35,465 bases of DNA from a bacterium (GCA_029978085.1 JAPOJV010000018.1:1-35465); one strand, 5' to 3'. Numbered from the stretch's first letter, positions 10,001 through 18,989 are shown. The notes: generated by a model not told the origin, from the letters alone. Numbers and translations are program-made.

Positions 10001-13000
10001 CGGTGAAGGCCGAGCAGGTGATCGAGGTGCTCGATCCGCGAGCCGAGCGATATGGCGTCAAGCGAGCTCTCGCGCTCATCGCACCCAAGACCACCGTCGA
10101 ACCGCTTTCCGACTACACGGGCCTGATCGGCACCGGCTACGACCGCGGGCGAGCGTTCGTCGAGATCTCGCAGGCGGGCAAGGTGCTCGAGCGGTTCTGG
10201 ACGCAGCCGGGCCGGACGCAGTGGCCCGTCACGTTCAAGGTGGCCGCCGAGCACCGCGGCGGCTTCACCGTCCGCACCTGGATGGTCCGCGACGGCCGCC
10301 TGCACGACCGCACGCAGGTGGTGGACGTGCCGTGGACCGACAAGAAGCTCGCGGTCAGCTGGGAGCGGTTCACCCGGCGGCTGGAGCCGGCAGCGAAGGA
10401 AGTCTGGCGGGCGAAGATCGTGTCGGTAGCCGATCCGGTTGCGGGGCCGGCTGCGCCAGTCCAGGCTGAACTACTCGCCCTCCTCTACGACCAGTCACTC
10501 GATGCGCTCGCCGCACACGACTGGCCGGCTGCGGGGCTTGCGGGCCTCTTTCGCAGCGAGTCGGGGCCGTTGCCGCTCGCGTTCACGAACTCCGGGTGCG
10601 GACTCGCGCAGCTCCTCTGGGCGTTCGACGTAAAGCATGTGGACGTGCCCGAACTGACCTACCGGCAGTTCCGCGAGCCGTTTGGCCCGCAGCCGTGGGG
10701 GATGTTCGGCGGCAGACCGAGGCTGATGCGCGGCGGCCGGATGATGGCCGAGCGCGGGATACCGATGCCGGCCGTGGCGATGGCGGCCGATGCCGCGGTT
10801 GCCGATGAGGCGCCAACGGCAGCACGGCGGGAGAAATCAGCCAGCAACGCCGCCGAGGCCGGCAAGGGCAGCCCGCCCCCGCGGACCGGCGGACCGGCAG
10901 CCGCGCCGCCACCGCCCCGGAAGAACCTCGTCGAGACGGCGTTCTTCCTCCCTGCCCTCTCCTCCGACAAGGAGGGCAACGTGACGATCGAGTTCACCGT
11001 GCCCGACACGCTCACGACGTGGCAGTTCAAGGCGCTCGCCCACGATGCCGCCCTGCGAAGCGGCACGCTCGTGGACACCTGCGTGTCGGCCAAAGACCTG
11101 ATGGTCGAGCCGCTCATGCCGCGGTTCCTCCGCGAGGGAGACGTCGTACAGATCCCGGTGAAGGTGAGCAACAAGTCCACGGGCCGGCTCACCGGCACGG
11201 TGACCTTCGCGCTCTTCGATGCGCGAACGGATGCGTCGCGAGACGACCTCGTGGAGGGCAAGCGCGAGCAGGCATTCGACCTCGCGGCGGGTGAATCGAA
11301 GCCCGCGGTCTTCACGGTGAAAGTGGCCGACGGCACCGACGCGCTGCGGTATCTCGCCACCGGCCGCGCCGGCACCGCGAGCGACGGCGAAGAGGCCATG
11401 ATCCCGGTGCTGCCGCGGCGGGTGCTCGTCACGGAGACGGTGCCGGTCACGATCCGTGGGCCGGGCGAACGCGCCGTGTCGCTCGACCGGCTCGCGAAGA
11501 GCGCCGGCACCGACATCCAGAGTCAGTCGCTGGTCGTGCAGGCGGCATCCAATCCCGCCTGGTACGCCGTGCTCGCGCTCCCTGCGATCATGGAGCAGAC
11601 CGACGAGAGCACCGAGACGCTCTTCACGCGGCTCTACGCCAACACGCTCGCCCATCATCTCGCCACCCGGGATCCGCGGATCGCCAAGGTGTTCGAGCAG
11701 TGGAAGGGCACCGACGCCCTCACCAGTCCGCTCGAGAAGAACACGGATCTCGTGAAGACGCTCCTCGCGGAGACGCCGTGGGTCCGCGATGCGGTAGACG
11801 AGACCGAGGCGCGGGCCCGGATCGCGTTGCTCTTCGACGCCACCCGCGCGGACAACGAAGCGGCGGCGGCCCTGCAGCGGCTCGCGGCCCTGCGCAACGG
11901 CGACGGCGGCTGGCCCTGGTTCTCCGGCGGTCAGACCTGCGACTCCGTCACGCTCGGGATCATCGCGGGCTTCGGTCGTCTGCGGGCGGCGGGCGTGAAG
12001 CTCGACGTGCAGCCGGCGCTCGAGGCGATTCCCTGGCTCGACGGCCGGCTCGTTGAAGAGCGAACTCGGGCGAAAAAGAGCTGGGGCGACAAGCCCGACG
12101 ATGTTGTGCTCACGCCGATCGGCGCCTACGCCCTCTATGCGCGGAGCTTCTTCCGTGACGACGCACCGCCGCAGGGCGAGGCGGCCGGCGCCATCCGCTG
12201 GGGCCTCGACGTGGCGAAGCGTAACTGGGCCAAGCTCGACGGCCGGATGACGCAGGGGCATGCGGCGATCGCACTCGTGCGGGCCGGTGAACGAGAGACG
12301 GCTCTCTCGATCGTCGACAGCCTGAAGCAGCGGGCCGTGGATGCCGACGTGCAGCCCGGCGCGGAGAAGGACTCCTGGCAGGGGATGTGGTGGCGCGACC
12401 CGCATCCGGGCTGGTGGAGCTGGAACTACGCCCCGATCGCCACGCAGACGATCATGATCGAGGCCTTCGACGAGGTGGCCGGCGATGCCCCGAGCGTCGA
12501 GGCGCTCAAGGTCTGGCTGCTCTCGCAGAAGCGAACGAGCCAGTGGCCGGGGAGCCGGGCCACGGCCGATGCCGTCTCGGCGCTGCTCGGCCGCGGCACC
12601 GACCTGCTCGCCTCGCAGGAGCTCGTCGAGGTCACGATCGGCGGCGAGCGGATCGAGCCCGTGAAGGTGGAGGCCGGCACCGGCTTCTTCGAGGAGCGGC
12701 TCGTCCGCCGGGAGATCACGCCGCAGGCCGGCGCGATCAGGCTCGTGAAGAAGGATGCGGGGCTGGCCTGGGGAGGCGTCCACTGGCAGTACCTCGATGA
12801 CATCTCGCAGGCGCCCGCAGCCGGACGCGAGGAGCTGGCCATCGAGAAGCAGCTGTTCGTGAAGCGGTTCACAAAGGCGGGGCCGGAGCTCGTGCCGATC
12901 GCAGGGGCCGCCGGCGTCACGGTCGAGCCCGGCGATGAGCTCGTCGTGCGGCTCGTGGTGACGAGCGACCGCGACTATCAGTTCCTGGAGCTGGCCGATC

Positions 13001-13257
13001 ACCGGCCGAGCCTCACCGAGCCGGTGGACGTGCTCTCCGGCTGGCGGTGGGGGGACGGCGCCGGCTGGTACGTCGCCATCCGCGACGCCTCCACGCAGCT
13101 GTTCTTCGAGCGGCTGCCGCGGGGCACGCACGTGTTCGAGTATTCGCTGCGGGCGGCCCACCGGGGCACGGCCTCGAGCGGCTTTGCCACGATCCGCAGC
13201 CGCTACGCCCCCGAGTTCAGCGCCCACTCCGCAAGCGTGAACCTCGAGGTGCAATAA
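7045..13257 (+). CDS. Alpha-2-macroglobulin-like protein with degenerate thioester
   Basis: A 2070-residue secreted or membrane-anchored member of the bacterial alpha-2-macroglobulin family, which traps or inhibits proteases at the cell envelope. The ATG at 7045 has GGAGA about 8 bases upstream and opens a hydrophobic signal/anchor (residues 10-26); the frame runs further upstream without better signals. MG-type beta domains follow, including the characteristic GVVLITDRGIHRPGQIVHYKG-like block near residue 620. A Gly/Met/Arg/Pro-rich low-complexity stretch (about 1213-1293) stands where a bait or linker region is expected. The MG-to-TED block FFLPALSSDKEGNVTIEFTV comes next, then an alpha/alpha-toroid TED-like region from about 1510. 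The usual ECxEQ thioester site aligns with ESTET (1521-1525), so both the Cys and the Gln of the thioester are missing. No pbpC (PBP1C) partner gene is adjacent. The stop codon abuts a palindromic repeat. Confidence 0.9.
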   Translation: MLLSSRRPAASVLIGLVILGGIAVMHRSSQGAEPATGPRAAAWGRVQQALDEGKPKTALESLAGIEQAAIQEKAWAEAARAIATRILAETGDRPGDDPERVIRLAAAIDNAPAETRGVLQAIRANWTWGYFQANRWRYQQRTPGSVPTPQGGADLAKLAEWDLPTIVAEIRSRFATAVGATGSAERTLLQSLPVADWSLLIEKGTQPDAYRPTVWDVVVRNAIEFAASGERGLVDPEDAFELVASSPALGTLDEFLAWKPAADATVTDTAAPVLDTLRLYRELIAFHAADADKTALLSADLDRILWAAGAAVPDDGPETLAARKRQALEAFAARAGNHETAALATYHVAESVRDAGDLVAARTLAAGVIDGQPKSPGAAMCRNLIAEIEAKNLSLATERSWAAPWPAIRVSYRNLAKVHLRLVKADWMQRLRAGKQLDWFDDEDRAALLKLPAVREQAVDLPATPDFRERHEDVPVTVLDPQGLEPGGYFVIASARPDFGGSDNVVAAAFVRVTRLAIVIEQGGAGHVVNIATGEPVAGATVKAYVGSWDNAQSRQVFQEYGPTTTDKDGRFSLELPEPAHNVVIVASATLDGATHEAATDRTHVWQQHRPHPHGAVVLITDRGIHRPGQIVHYKGIVCSVDQAGAKYAAAANVAVDVVFRDANGREVAKGRHTTTANGSFHGNFPIATGALPGQWSIQAQAAGQQPAAGGVGVRVEEYKRPKFKVELAKPAQATPLGGTVTLTGTATTYTGLPVAGAKVAWRVERQVRWPIWCRWFFPWLPFDSGAQRIARGTAVSDANGAFTIAFPAKPDRSVPKDSLPVFTFAVTADVTDAGGETRSADQSVSVGYTDVEAAVTTDAWQAVNDAGEPAAVAVTVNTTTLDGVAKGATGTLTVSRLVQPAEVDRGSFAGPMPRPVPVMRGGQAGLPRPPEVDPANPDTWAAGEAVLTEKLVTDAATGKTVATAKLPAGIYRAVFAIPAAGDVPAVKAEQVIEVLDPRAERYGVKRALALIAPKTTVEPLSDYTGLIGTGYDRGRAFVEISQAGKVLERFWTQPGRTQWPVTFKVAAEHRGGFTVRTWMVRDGRLHDRTQVVDVPWTDKKLAVSWERFTRRLEPAAKEVWRAKIVSVADPVAGPAAPVQAELLALLYDQSLDALAAHDWPAAGLAGLFRSESGPLPLAFTNSGCGLAQLLWAFDVKHVDVPELTYRQFREPFGPQPWGMFGGRPRLMRGGRMMAERGIPMPAVAMAADAAVADEAPTAARREKSASNAAEAGKGSPPPRTGGPAAAPPPPRKNLVETAFFLPALSSDKEGNVTIEFTVPDTLTTWQFKALAHDAALRSGTLVDTCVSAKDLMVEPLMPRFLREGDVVQIPVKVSNKSTGRLTGTVTFALFDARTDASRDDLVEGKREQAFDLAAGESKPAVFTVKVADGTDALRYLATGRAGTASDGEEAMIPVLPRRVLVTETVPVTIRGPGERAVSLDRLAKSAGTDIQSQSLVVQAASNPAWYAVLALPAIMEQTDESTETLFTRLYANTLAHHLATRDPRIAKVFEQWKGTDALTSPLEKNTDLVKTLLAETPWVRDAVDETEARARIALLFDATRADNEAAAALQRLAALRNGDGGWPWFSGGQTCDSVTLGIIAGFGRLRAAGVKLDVQPALEAIPWLDGRLVEERTRAKKSWGDKPDDVVLTPIGAYALYARSFFRDDAPPQGEAAGAIRWGLDVAKRNWAKLDGRMTQGHAAIALVRAGERETALSIVDSLKQRAVDADVQPGAEKDSWQGMWWRDPHPGWWSWNYAPIATQTIMIEAFDEVAGDAPSVEALKVWLLSQKRTSQWPGSRATADAVSALLGRGTDLLASQELVEVTIGGERIEPVKVEAGTGFFEERLVRREITPQAGAIRLVKKDAGLAWGGVHWQYLDDISQAPAAGREELAIEKQLFVKRFTKAGPELVPIAGAAGVTVEPGDELVVRLVVTSDRDYQFLELADHRPSLTEPVDVLSGWRWGDGAGWYVAIRDASTQLFFERLPRGTHVFEYSLRAAHRGTASSGFATIRSRYAPEFSAHSASVNLEVQ

Positions 13258-13321
13258 AGGTGCCAGCCACCAAATCTGGGTAATCTGCCAGCTTCTCCAG
13301 ATTTGGTGGCTGGCACCTTTT
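13256..13321. repeat. Palindromic element A, copy 1 (terminator-like)
   Basis: Near-perfect inverted repeat: 24-base arms at 13256-13279 and 13297-13321 (arm core GGTGCCAGCCACCAAATC) flank a 17-base centre. It starts inside the TAA stop of the macroglobulin gene and ends in TTTT, so its RNA would form a strong hairpin plus U-tract and could terminate transcription. The same arms occur at 16895-16961 with a related centre in the opposite orientation. That pattern marks a dispersed REP/MITE-type element rather than a gene-specific terminator. Confidence 0.9.
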
Positions 13322-13341
13322 CCGGAGTAGACTCGGCGGGG

Positions 13342-13775
13342 ATGGCTGATCCGATTGCCGACGAACCGTTCTCGCTTACGAATGAACTGGCTCGCGAACG
13401 CAACCGCGAGGCGGCGGATCGCACGCTGCTCGCCTGGATTCGCACGAGCCTGGCGATGATCTCACTCGGCTTCGGCATCGAGCGGCTGGGACAGGCGGCC
13501 CTTGCCTTCGACGGCCGCATGATCGGCTTCTCTCCACTCAAGACGCGGCTCTTTGGCACCGTGCTCATCGCGCTCGGCGTCGCGGCGACACTCGCAGGGA
13601 TGTGGGAGCACAAGCGGGTGCTCCAGGCCGTCTCTCAGGACGACTACCGGTATACCGACCGGCCGCCGATCGCCCGCTACATGGGGATGGCGCTCGTCAT
13701 CGTGGGGCTCGCGGCGCTCGCGCTGATGCTCGTGCACTTCTCCAACCCGGAGGCCCAGGGCCCCGTGGGCGGCTG

Positions 13776-13776
<1 letters not shown>
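13342..13776 (+). CDS. DUF202 (YidH-like) small membrane protein
   Basis: A 144-residue membrane protein of the DUF202/YidH family. The family signature is clear: NREAADRTLLAWIRTSLAMI followed by a glycine-rich first transmembrane helix, then helices at about 72-90 and 112-130. Function in the family is not established. The ATG at 13342 starts just after palindromic element A and is preceded by a G-rich stretch (GGCGGGG) rather than a classic Shine-Dalgarno. The TGA stop shares a base with the ATG of the lactate permease (TGATG), so the two are probably translated together. Confidence 0.88.
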
Positions 13777-15458
<1,682 letters not shown>

Positions 15459-15546
15459 CACGCCTGCGCCCGAGGGCACGCGAGTGGGTATGCTCTCCAC
15501 GCGTGTTCAGCGCACGCGACGCACACTCTCTCGGAGAAACCGTTCC

Positions 15547-16125
15547 ATGGCGAAGAAGAAGGCGAAGGCGGGCAAGGGGGCGACGGGGCGGATCATCCTG
15601 CGGACGGGTGAGGCGCTCGTGGAGGACGAAGCCGCATGGAGCGCCGCGGAGCCGGAGGTGGTGATCGGTGAGCTCGACGGCCCGGTGGGCTACGCGATCG
15701 CCAATCTCATCGGCGACCAGACGAAGGGGCACTCCCGCGTGTTCGCGATCCTCAATTCCGACGTGCAGGTCCGCCCCGCCACGCTCATGGTGAGCAAGGT
15801 GACGGTGAACAACTCGAAGTACACCAACATCCTCATGGGCACGGTGCAGGCAGCGATCGCCCATGGCGTGCTCGACGCCGTCCGCTCAGGTGACATTCCC
15901 GAGAAGAAGGCCAACGACCTCGGCATCATCGTCTCGGTCTGGCTCGACCCCTCGATCACCGAGGTCGACTACGACCCCGAGATCCTGTTCCGTACGAACC
16001 GCGAGGCGACGGCCAAGGCGCTCCGTAAGGCGATGAACCACGAGCCGTCGATCAAGTGGCTGCTGGCGAACCAGGCGAAGGTGCCGCACTACTTCCACGA
16101 CCTCGCCGTCAAGGGCGAGCTCTGA
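15547..16125 (+). CDS. Formaldehyde-activating-enzyme-like protein with altered active site
   Basis: A 192-residue homologue of Fae, which in methylotrophs joins formaldehyde to tetrahydromethanopterin. The core aligns without gaps to my memory of the Methylobacterium enzyme over about 48 residues, from VIGELDGPVGYAIANL to PATLMVSKVTVNN. GEALV at the start, DAVRSGDIP and the helix NREATAKALRKAMNHEP also match. The residue matching the catalytic His (in AHIDLIIG of true Fae) is Glu35 here (AEPEVVIG). A basic leader (MAKKKAKAGKG) precedes the domain. The ATG at 15547 has GGAGA 9 bases upstream. It is therefore probably a Fae paralogue with a changed reaction, or a binding protein, rather than a standard Fae. 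The 3' end overlaps the convergent apbE gene by 17 bases. Confidence 0.85.
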   Translation: MAKKKAKAGKGATGRIILRTGEALVEDEAAWSAAEPEVVIGELDGPVGYAIANLIGDQTKGHSRVFAILNSDVQVRPATLMVSKVTVNNSKYTNILMGTVQAAIAHGVLDAVRSGDIPEKKANDLGIIVSVWLDPSITEVDYDPEILFRTNREATAKALRKAMNHEPSIKWLLANQAKVPHYFHDLAVKGEL

Positions 16126-16969
16126 CGGGCAGCTCGATCGTGCCATCGACGCCGGGCGGAATGCCGAGCACAAGTGCGGCGACCGCCCAGGCGTCGGCAC
16201 TGGCACATGACGACGACCGAACCGTGGCCGATATGGCCGACGGGCTTACGACCCGTCCCGTCCGCGGATCGATCGGCGATCGGCCGGAGCGGCTCGTCGC
16301 TGTTGCCAGCGCGAGGCCGTCAGCCAGTTCGATCACGCGTCCGCCCGCGCCGACCGCCATTCTCCAGGCCGTGCCGTCCGGCCGCCGCCCCCACGCCCGC
16401 ACCTCGCCCCCCAGCTCAACAAGGTGCGCCATCGAGCCGAGTTCGCTGAGCCGATCCCCGATCGCATCGACCCCGTAGCCGGGGCCGATTCCGCCCACGT
16501 CCAGCGCGATGCCGTCGACGTCTTTCCGGAGGGCTGCGGGGGATTGCCGAGTCTCGACGTGTTGCATGCCGAAGGGGCGGCCACTGCCGGGCGGTGCGAA
16601 CGTGATGTCGAAAGCTCCCTGCGACTCGGCGTGCACCGTGCGGGCGATCTCCACGACAGCCACGAGATCGTCAGCCACCTCCACCCGCTCGCCCGCCGCG
16701 GCGCGGTTGAAGCGGCTGACGTCGGAATCGTCCCGCCACGTGTTGAGTGCCCGGTCGAGCCGCGCAAGCACGCCCTCCACCTCACGATGCACCTCGCCGA
16801 TCGCCATGCCCTGAATCCCGCGGGCCAGCGTGACGCGAAACGTCGTGCCCATCGCCGGGCCGGCGAACGTCAGCAGCCCGTCGGCAGCCGCTGAAAAAGG
16901 TGCCAGCCACCAAATCTGGGCAAGACAGCAAACTACCCAGATTTGGTGGCTGGCACCTTTTCTGTTCAT
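16109..16969 (-). CDS. apbE: ApbE-like FAD:protein FMN transferase, divergent, with repeat-encoded signal peptide
   Basis: A 286-residue ApbE-family protein. ApbE attaches FMN to a Thr/Ser in exported FMN-binding domains, and the upstream neighbour has such a domain. Family motifs are FAGPAMGTTFRV (35-46), DSDVSRFN (81-88), ESQGAFDITFAP (115-126), ALDVGGIGPGYGVD (155-168) and IDPRTG (233-238). Three points are odd. The Lys of the usual GGIAKGYA is Pro163. The loop before IDPRTG is shortened by roughly 15-20 residues. ADALAT reads ADAWAV (258-263), losing the Thr that helps bind magnesium. Residues about 4-25 are encoded by palindromic element A and form the hydrophobic core of a Sec signal peptide ending SAAAD. 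The ATG overlaps the NosR-like stop in an ATGA quartet, which fixes the start upstream of the repeat. Activity is uncertain. Confidence 0.85.
   Translation of the reverse strand: MNRKGASHQIWVVCCLAQIWWLAPFSAAADGLLTFAGPAMGTTFRVTLARGIQGMAIGEVHREVEGVLARLDRALNTWRDDSDVSRFNRAAAGERVEVADDLVAVVEIARTVHAESQGAFDITFAPPGSGRPFGMQHVETRQSPAALRKDVDGIALDVGGIGPGYGVDAIGDRLSELGSMAHLVELGGEVRAWGRRPDGTAWRMAVGAGGRVIELADGLALATATSRSGRSPIDPRTGRVVSPSAISATVRSSSCASADAWAVAALVLGIPPGVDGTIELPVRARP
16895..16961. repeat. Palindromic element A, copy 2, inside the apbE reading frame
   Basis: Inverted repeat with 25-base arms at 16895-16919 and 16937-16961, nearly identical to those of copy 1 at 13256-13321, around a 15-17 base centre. 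Read on the minus strand, the centre aligns with that of copy 1 at about 14 of 21 positions, so the two are homologous elements in opposite orientation. This copy begins 8 bases after the A of the apbE start codon, keeps the frame open, and contains no stop in that frame. Confidence 0.9.
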
Positions 16970-18690
16970 TGGGGCCACCAGTGGACGAGGGTGGCGACGG
17001 CGAGGCAGGCGACGAGCAAATAGTCACGCCACGTGATCCGGTCAGCCTTGCCGTGGAACCGGAGGTGATCGAGCAAGGCGCCGGTGGGGCAGCCGTGGCG
17101 GCAGTAGGCCATCGGGAAGAAGGCACTAGCCACGAGGCTGACGACGAAGATCGCGACCGCGGCGGCGCCGGCGACCGCCGGCAGATAGCCGTCGAAGGGC
17201 TCGATGTCCACGAGTGAGAGCGGCAGATGGAGCATGGCCGTGAGGATCGCCACCACGAGAAGTGCCCAGGGCAGACCCGTGAGCCAGGGCCGGAGTTTCG
17301 CGGGAATCGTCCGCTTCGGCTTCACGAACCGCACGAGCAGCTGCTGTGCCGCGCCGTGGGCACAGAGATGCGCGCAATAGACATTGCGGCGGGTCGTCAC
17401 CGGGAGCACGACTGCCGCCACCGCGAGGGCCGCCAGCACGACCGCCCCCCGGGGCACGCCGGCTTGGGCCCAGCCCCACATTTGCGCCTGCGAGAGCAGA
17501 GCGCCGGCTCCGAAGCCAAGATAGAGGAGCACCGTAATCGGGAGCGCGAGCCGTCCGAACCACGTGCCGCGCAGCCGGGTGAAGGCCGTCACGATGCCTG
17601 CGGCGATCACGCCGAGCGCCCCGAGCCTGGGCCCGTCGAGGCTGCGCAGGATCCCGCTCCAGCCTCCGGCATCCGCCCGCGTGTCGCGCGCGGCCACCTG
17701 CTGCCGTGCGGCCAGCACGATCCCGCGGGCCACCGCCTGGCTCGTCATCGTGGCGCCGCTCACGCCCTCGACACCCGTATCGCCATCGTCGATGCCGGCC
17801 ACCTGCTCGAACGTCATCCCGCGATACACGCCGCGAAACGCCCCGTCGTCACGGACGTAGCCCACGTAGGGGTCGTTGTCGTAGCTGGCGAGCACGGCGA
17901 CGCCTGCGACTTTTCCGGTGGCATCGAAGCCGATCACGGCATCGGTCGGCCCCTGGTAGCCGATCACGCGATCCGCCGCCGGGCTCGTCCGCAGCGCCCA
18001 GCCGAGCGGTATCCGCTCGGCGGCATACACGCGGATCACGGTCGGATCACCGGCGTCCGCTTCGATGGCGACGGCCTCAGGAAAGATCTGCTGGAGATCG
18101 ACGAGCGTGGGCGCCGTCTCGAAACGGCTACCACCGACGGTGCCGCCGAGCCGGAGTGCAAGGGACTCGGCGATCGCGATGCAGGTGAGCGTCGAGCCAC
18201 CGACGGCATCGGCCCGGCCTGCATCCCGGGCGGCAAGCTGATCGAGCGACGTGCCGACGAACGACTTGAGGAACGTCGCATCACGCTCGATCGCCGCCAC
18301 GTGGTCGCGGGTGTCGCGGCTGGCGAGGATCTCGACCCCTGCCACGCGGAGGTCTGCATCGCAGACGACGAGCAGATCGGTCGGCCCCGAGAACCCGATC
18401 GCCGTATCGCCGGCCGGTGACGTGCGAAACATGGCACCCACCCGCTCGCCGGCTCGATCGAGGAGATCGACGCCCCCCGCAATCGCCGGCGACGGTCCGC
18501 CGATCGCAGCCGCCGTGCCCAGGTGCCGCTGCACCCGCGAGACTGGCACTGCTTCGATCGCGGCGGCCTGCTGCCGCCCAAGAAACGCCACGTGCTCGGC
18601 ATGCACGAGCCACACGAGCGCCGCCACGACGGCGACGCGGCCGCCATGCGTGAGGAGACGACGAAAACGGGTGCTGTCGTGCGGCCGCAT
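16966..18690 (-). CDS. NosR-like membrane flavoprotein with two FMN-binding domains and Cys pairs
   Basis: A 574-residue inner-membrane electron-transfer protein resembling NosR/RnfG-type systems. An N-terminal transmembrane anchor (about 17-30) leads to two tandem periplasmic FMN_bind-like domains. The first (about 75-185) ends in a weakened acceptor motif, GGST (164-167). The second (about 220-330) has a canonical covalent-FMN motif, SGATMTS, with Thr314 as the predicted flavinylation site. Five to six membrane helices follow (from about 355), with two cytoplasmic-type Cys pairs: C439xxxC443 in NVYCAHLCAHGAAQQ, and C530xxxC534P in AYCRHGCPTGALLDH. These resemble the NosR CxxxCP motifs. The separate C-terminal ferredoxin domain of full NosR is absent. 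The ATG at 18690 is preceded by a G-run. No nosZ or nitrous-oxide genes are near, so the partner is probably another periplasmic reductase. apbE follows by ATGA overlap. Confidence 0.82.
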   Translation of the reverse strand: MRPHDSTRFRRLLTHGGRVAVVAALVWLVHAEHVAFLGRQQAAAIEAVPVSRVQRHLGTAAAIGGPSPAIAGGVDLLDRAGERVGAMFRTSPAGDTAIGFSGPTDLLVVCDADLRVAGVEILASRDTRDHVAAIERDATFLKSFVGTSLDQLAARDAGRADAVGGSTLTCIAIAESLALRLGGTVGGSRFETAPTLVDLQQIFPEAVAIEADAGDPTVIRVYAAERIPLGWALRTSPAADRVIGYQGPTDAVIGFDATGKVAGVAVLASYDNDPYVGYVRDDGAFRGVYRGMTFEQVAGIDDGDTGVEGVSGATMTSQAVARGIVLAARQQVAARDTRADAGGWSGILRSLDGPRLGALGVIAAGIVTAFTRLRGTWFGRLALPITVLLYLGFGAGALLSQAQMWGWAQAGVPRGAVVLAALAVAAVVLPVTTRRNVYCAHLCAHGAAQQLLVRFVKPKRTIPAKLRPWLTGLPWALLVVAILTAMLHLPLSLVDIEPFDGYLPAVAGAAAVAIFVVSLVASAFFPMAYCRHGCPTGALLDHLRFHGKADRITWRDYLLVACLAVATLVHWWPQ

Positions 18691-18727
18691 GTCCCCCACT
18701 CTACGCGAGAGGCGGTTCTCGCGTCGA

Positions 18728-18764
18728 TTGACGGAAAGCCATTTTGGCCGTATGGTTTTCCATA
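18728..18764 (+). promoter_or_regulatory. vapBC promoter with overlapping operator; probably leaderless transcript
   Basis: TTGACG at 18728-18733 and TATGGT at 18751-18756 are separated by 17 bases, a good sigma-70 arrangement. The expected transcription start, six to eight bases past the -10, falls on or beside the vapB ATG at 18764, so the mRNA would have little or no leader. The inverted repeat TATGGTTTTCCATA (18751-18764) covers the -10 and reaches the start codon. That is a natural place for the VapB or VapBC complex to bind and repress its own operon. This is inferred from position only. Confidence 0.5.
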
Positions 18765-18988
18765 TGAAGACGACCCTGTCTATCAGCGACGCGACGATGC
18801 GGGCGGTGAAGCGTGAGGCCGCCCGTCGCGGGCAAACGATGTCTGAACTCGTCGAGTCGGCCCTGCGGCAGGCGCTCGGGCAGGCGAGGCCGATGAAGAA
18901 ACTACCGCCGTTGCCCATCCATGCCAGCGGGGGAGCCCGCGTGGACATCTCGGATCGCAAGGCTCTCTACGACGCGATGGGGCGGTAG
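18764..18988 (+). CDS. vapB: VapB-type ribbon-helix-helix antitoxin
   Basis: A 74-residue antitoxin. The N-terminal half (MKTTLSISDATMRAVKREAARRG through MSELVESALRQAL) is a typical ribbon-helix-helix DNA-binding unit: one beta strand with alternating residues, then two helices. The C-terminal tail (about 45-74, Pro-rich then RVDISDRKALYDAMGR) would wrap the toxin, and its Asp-Arg-rich end is typical of this class. The toxin gene follows after one base. An in-frame ATG at 18752 is an alternative start but lies inside the predicted -10 element. It is divergently placed from the NosR-like gene. Confidence 0.88.
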   Translation: MKTTLSISDATMRAVKREAARRGQTMSELVESALRQALGQARPMKKLPPLPIHASGGARVDISDRKALYDAMGR

Positions 18989-18989
18989 C

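Noticed and set aside
10837..13254. An 805-codon open frame antisense to the macroglobulin gene
   Set aside because: Composition is His/Arg/Gly-rich as in antisense shadows and no family motif is visible; the plus-strand frame has clear macroglobulin blocks throughout.
13256..13321. Element A read as a simple intrinsic terminator of the macroglobulin gene
   Set aside because: The hairpin plus T-run fits, but the same element recurs inside apbE, where termination would make no sense, so it was listed as a repeat with possible terminator activity.
17227..18420. A 397-codon plus-strand frame opposite the NosR-like gene
   Set aside because: The minus strand carries membrane helices, FMN and Cys motifs. 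The opposite frame is Arg/His/Asp-rich without any motif.
16966..18690. The NosR-like gene as part of a nitrous-oxide reduction locus
   Set aside because: No nosZ, nosD, nosF or nosY gene is in the window and the terminal ferredoxin domain is missing.
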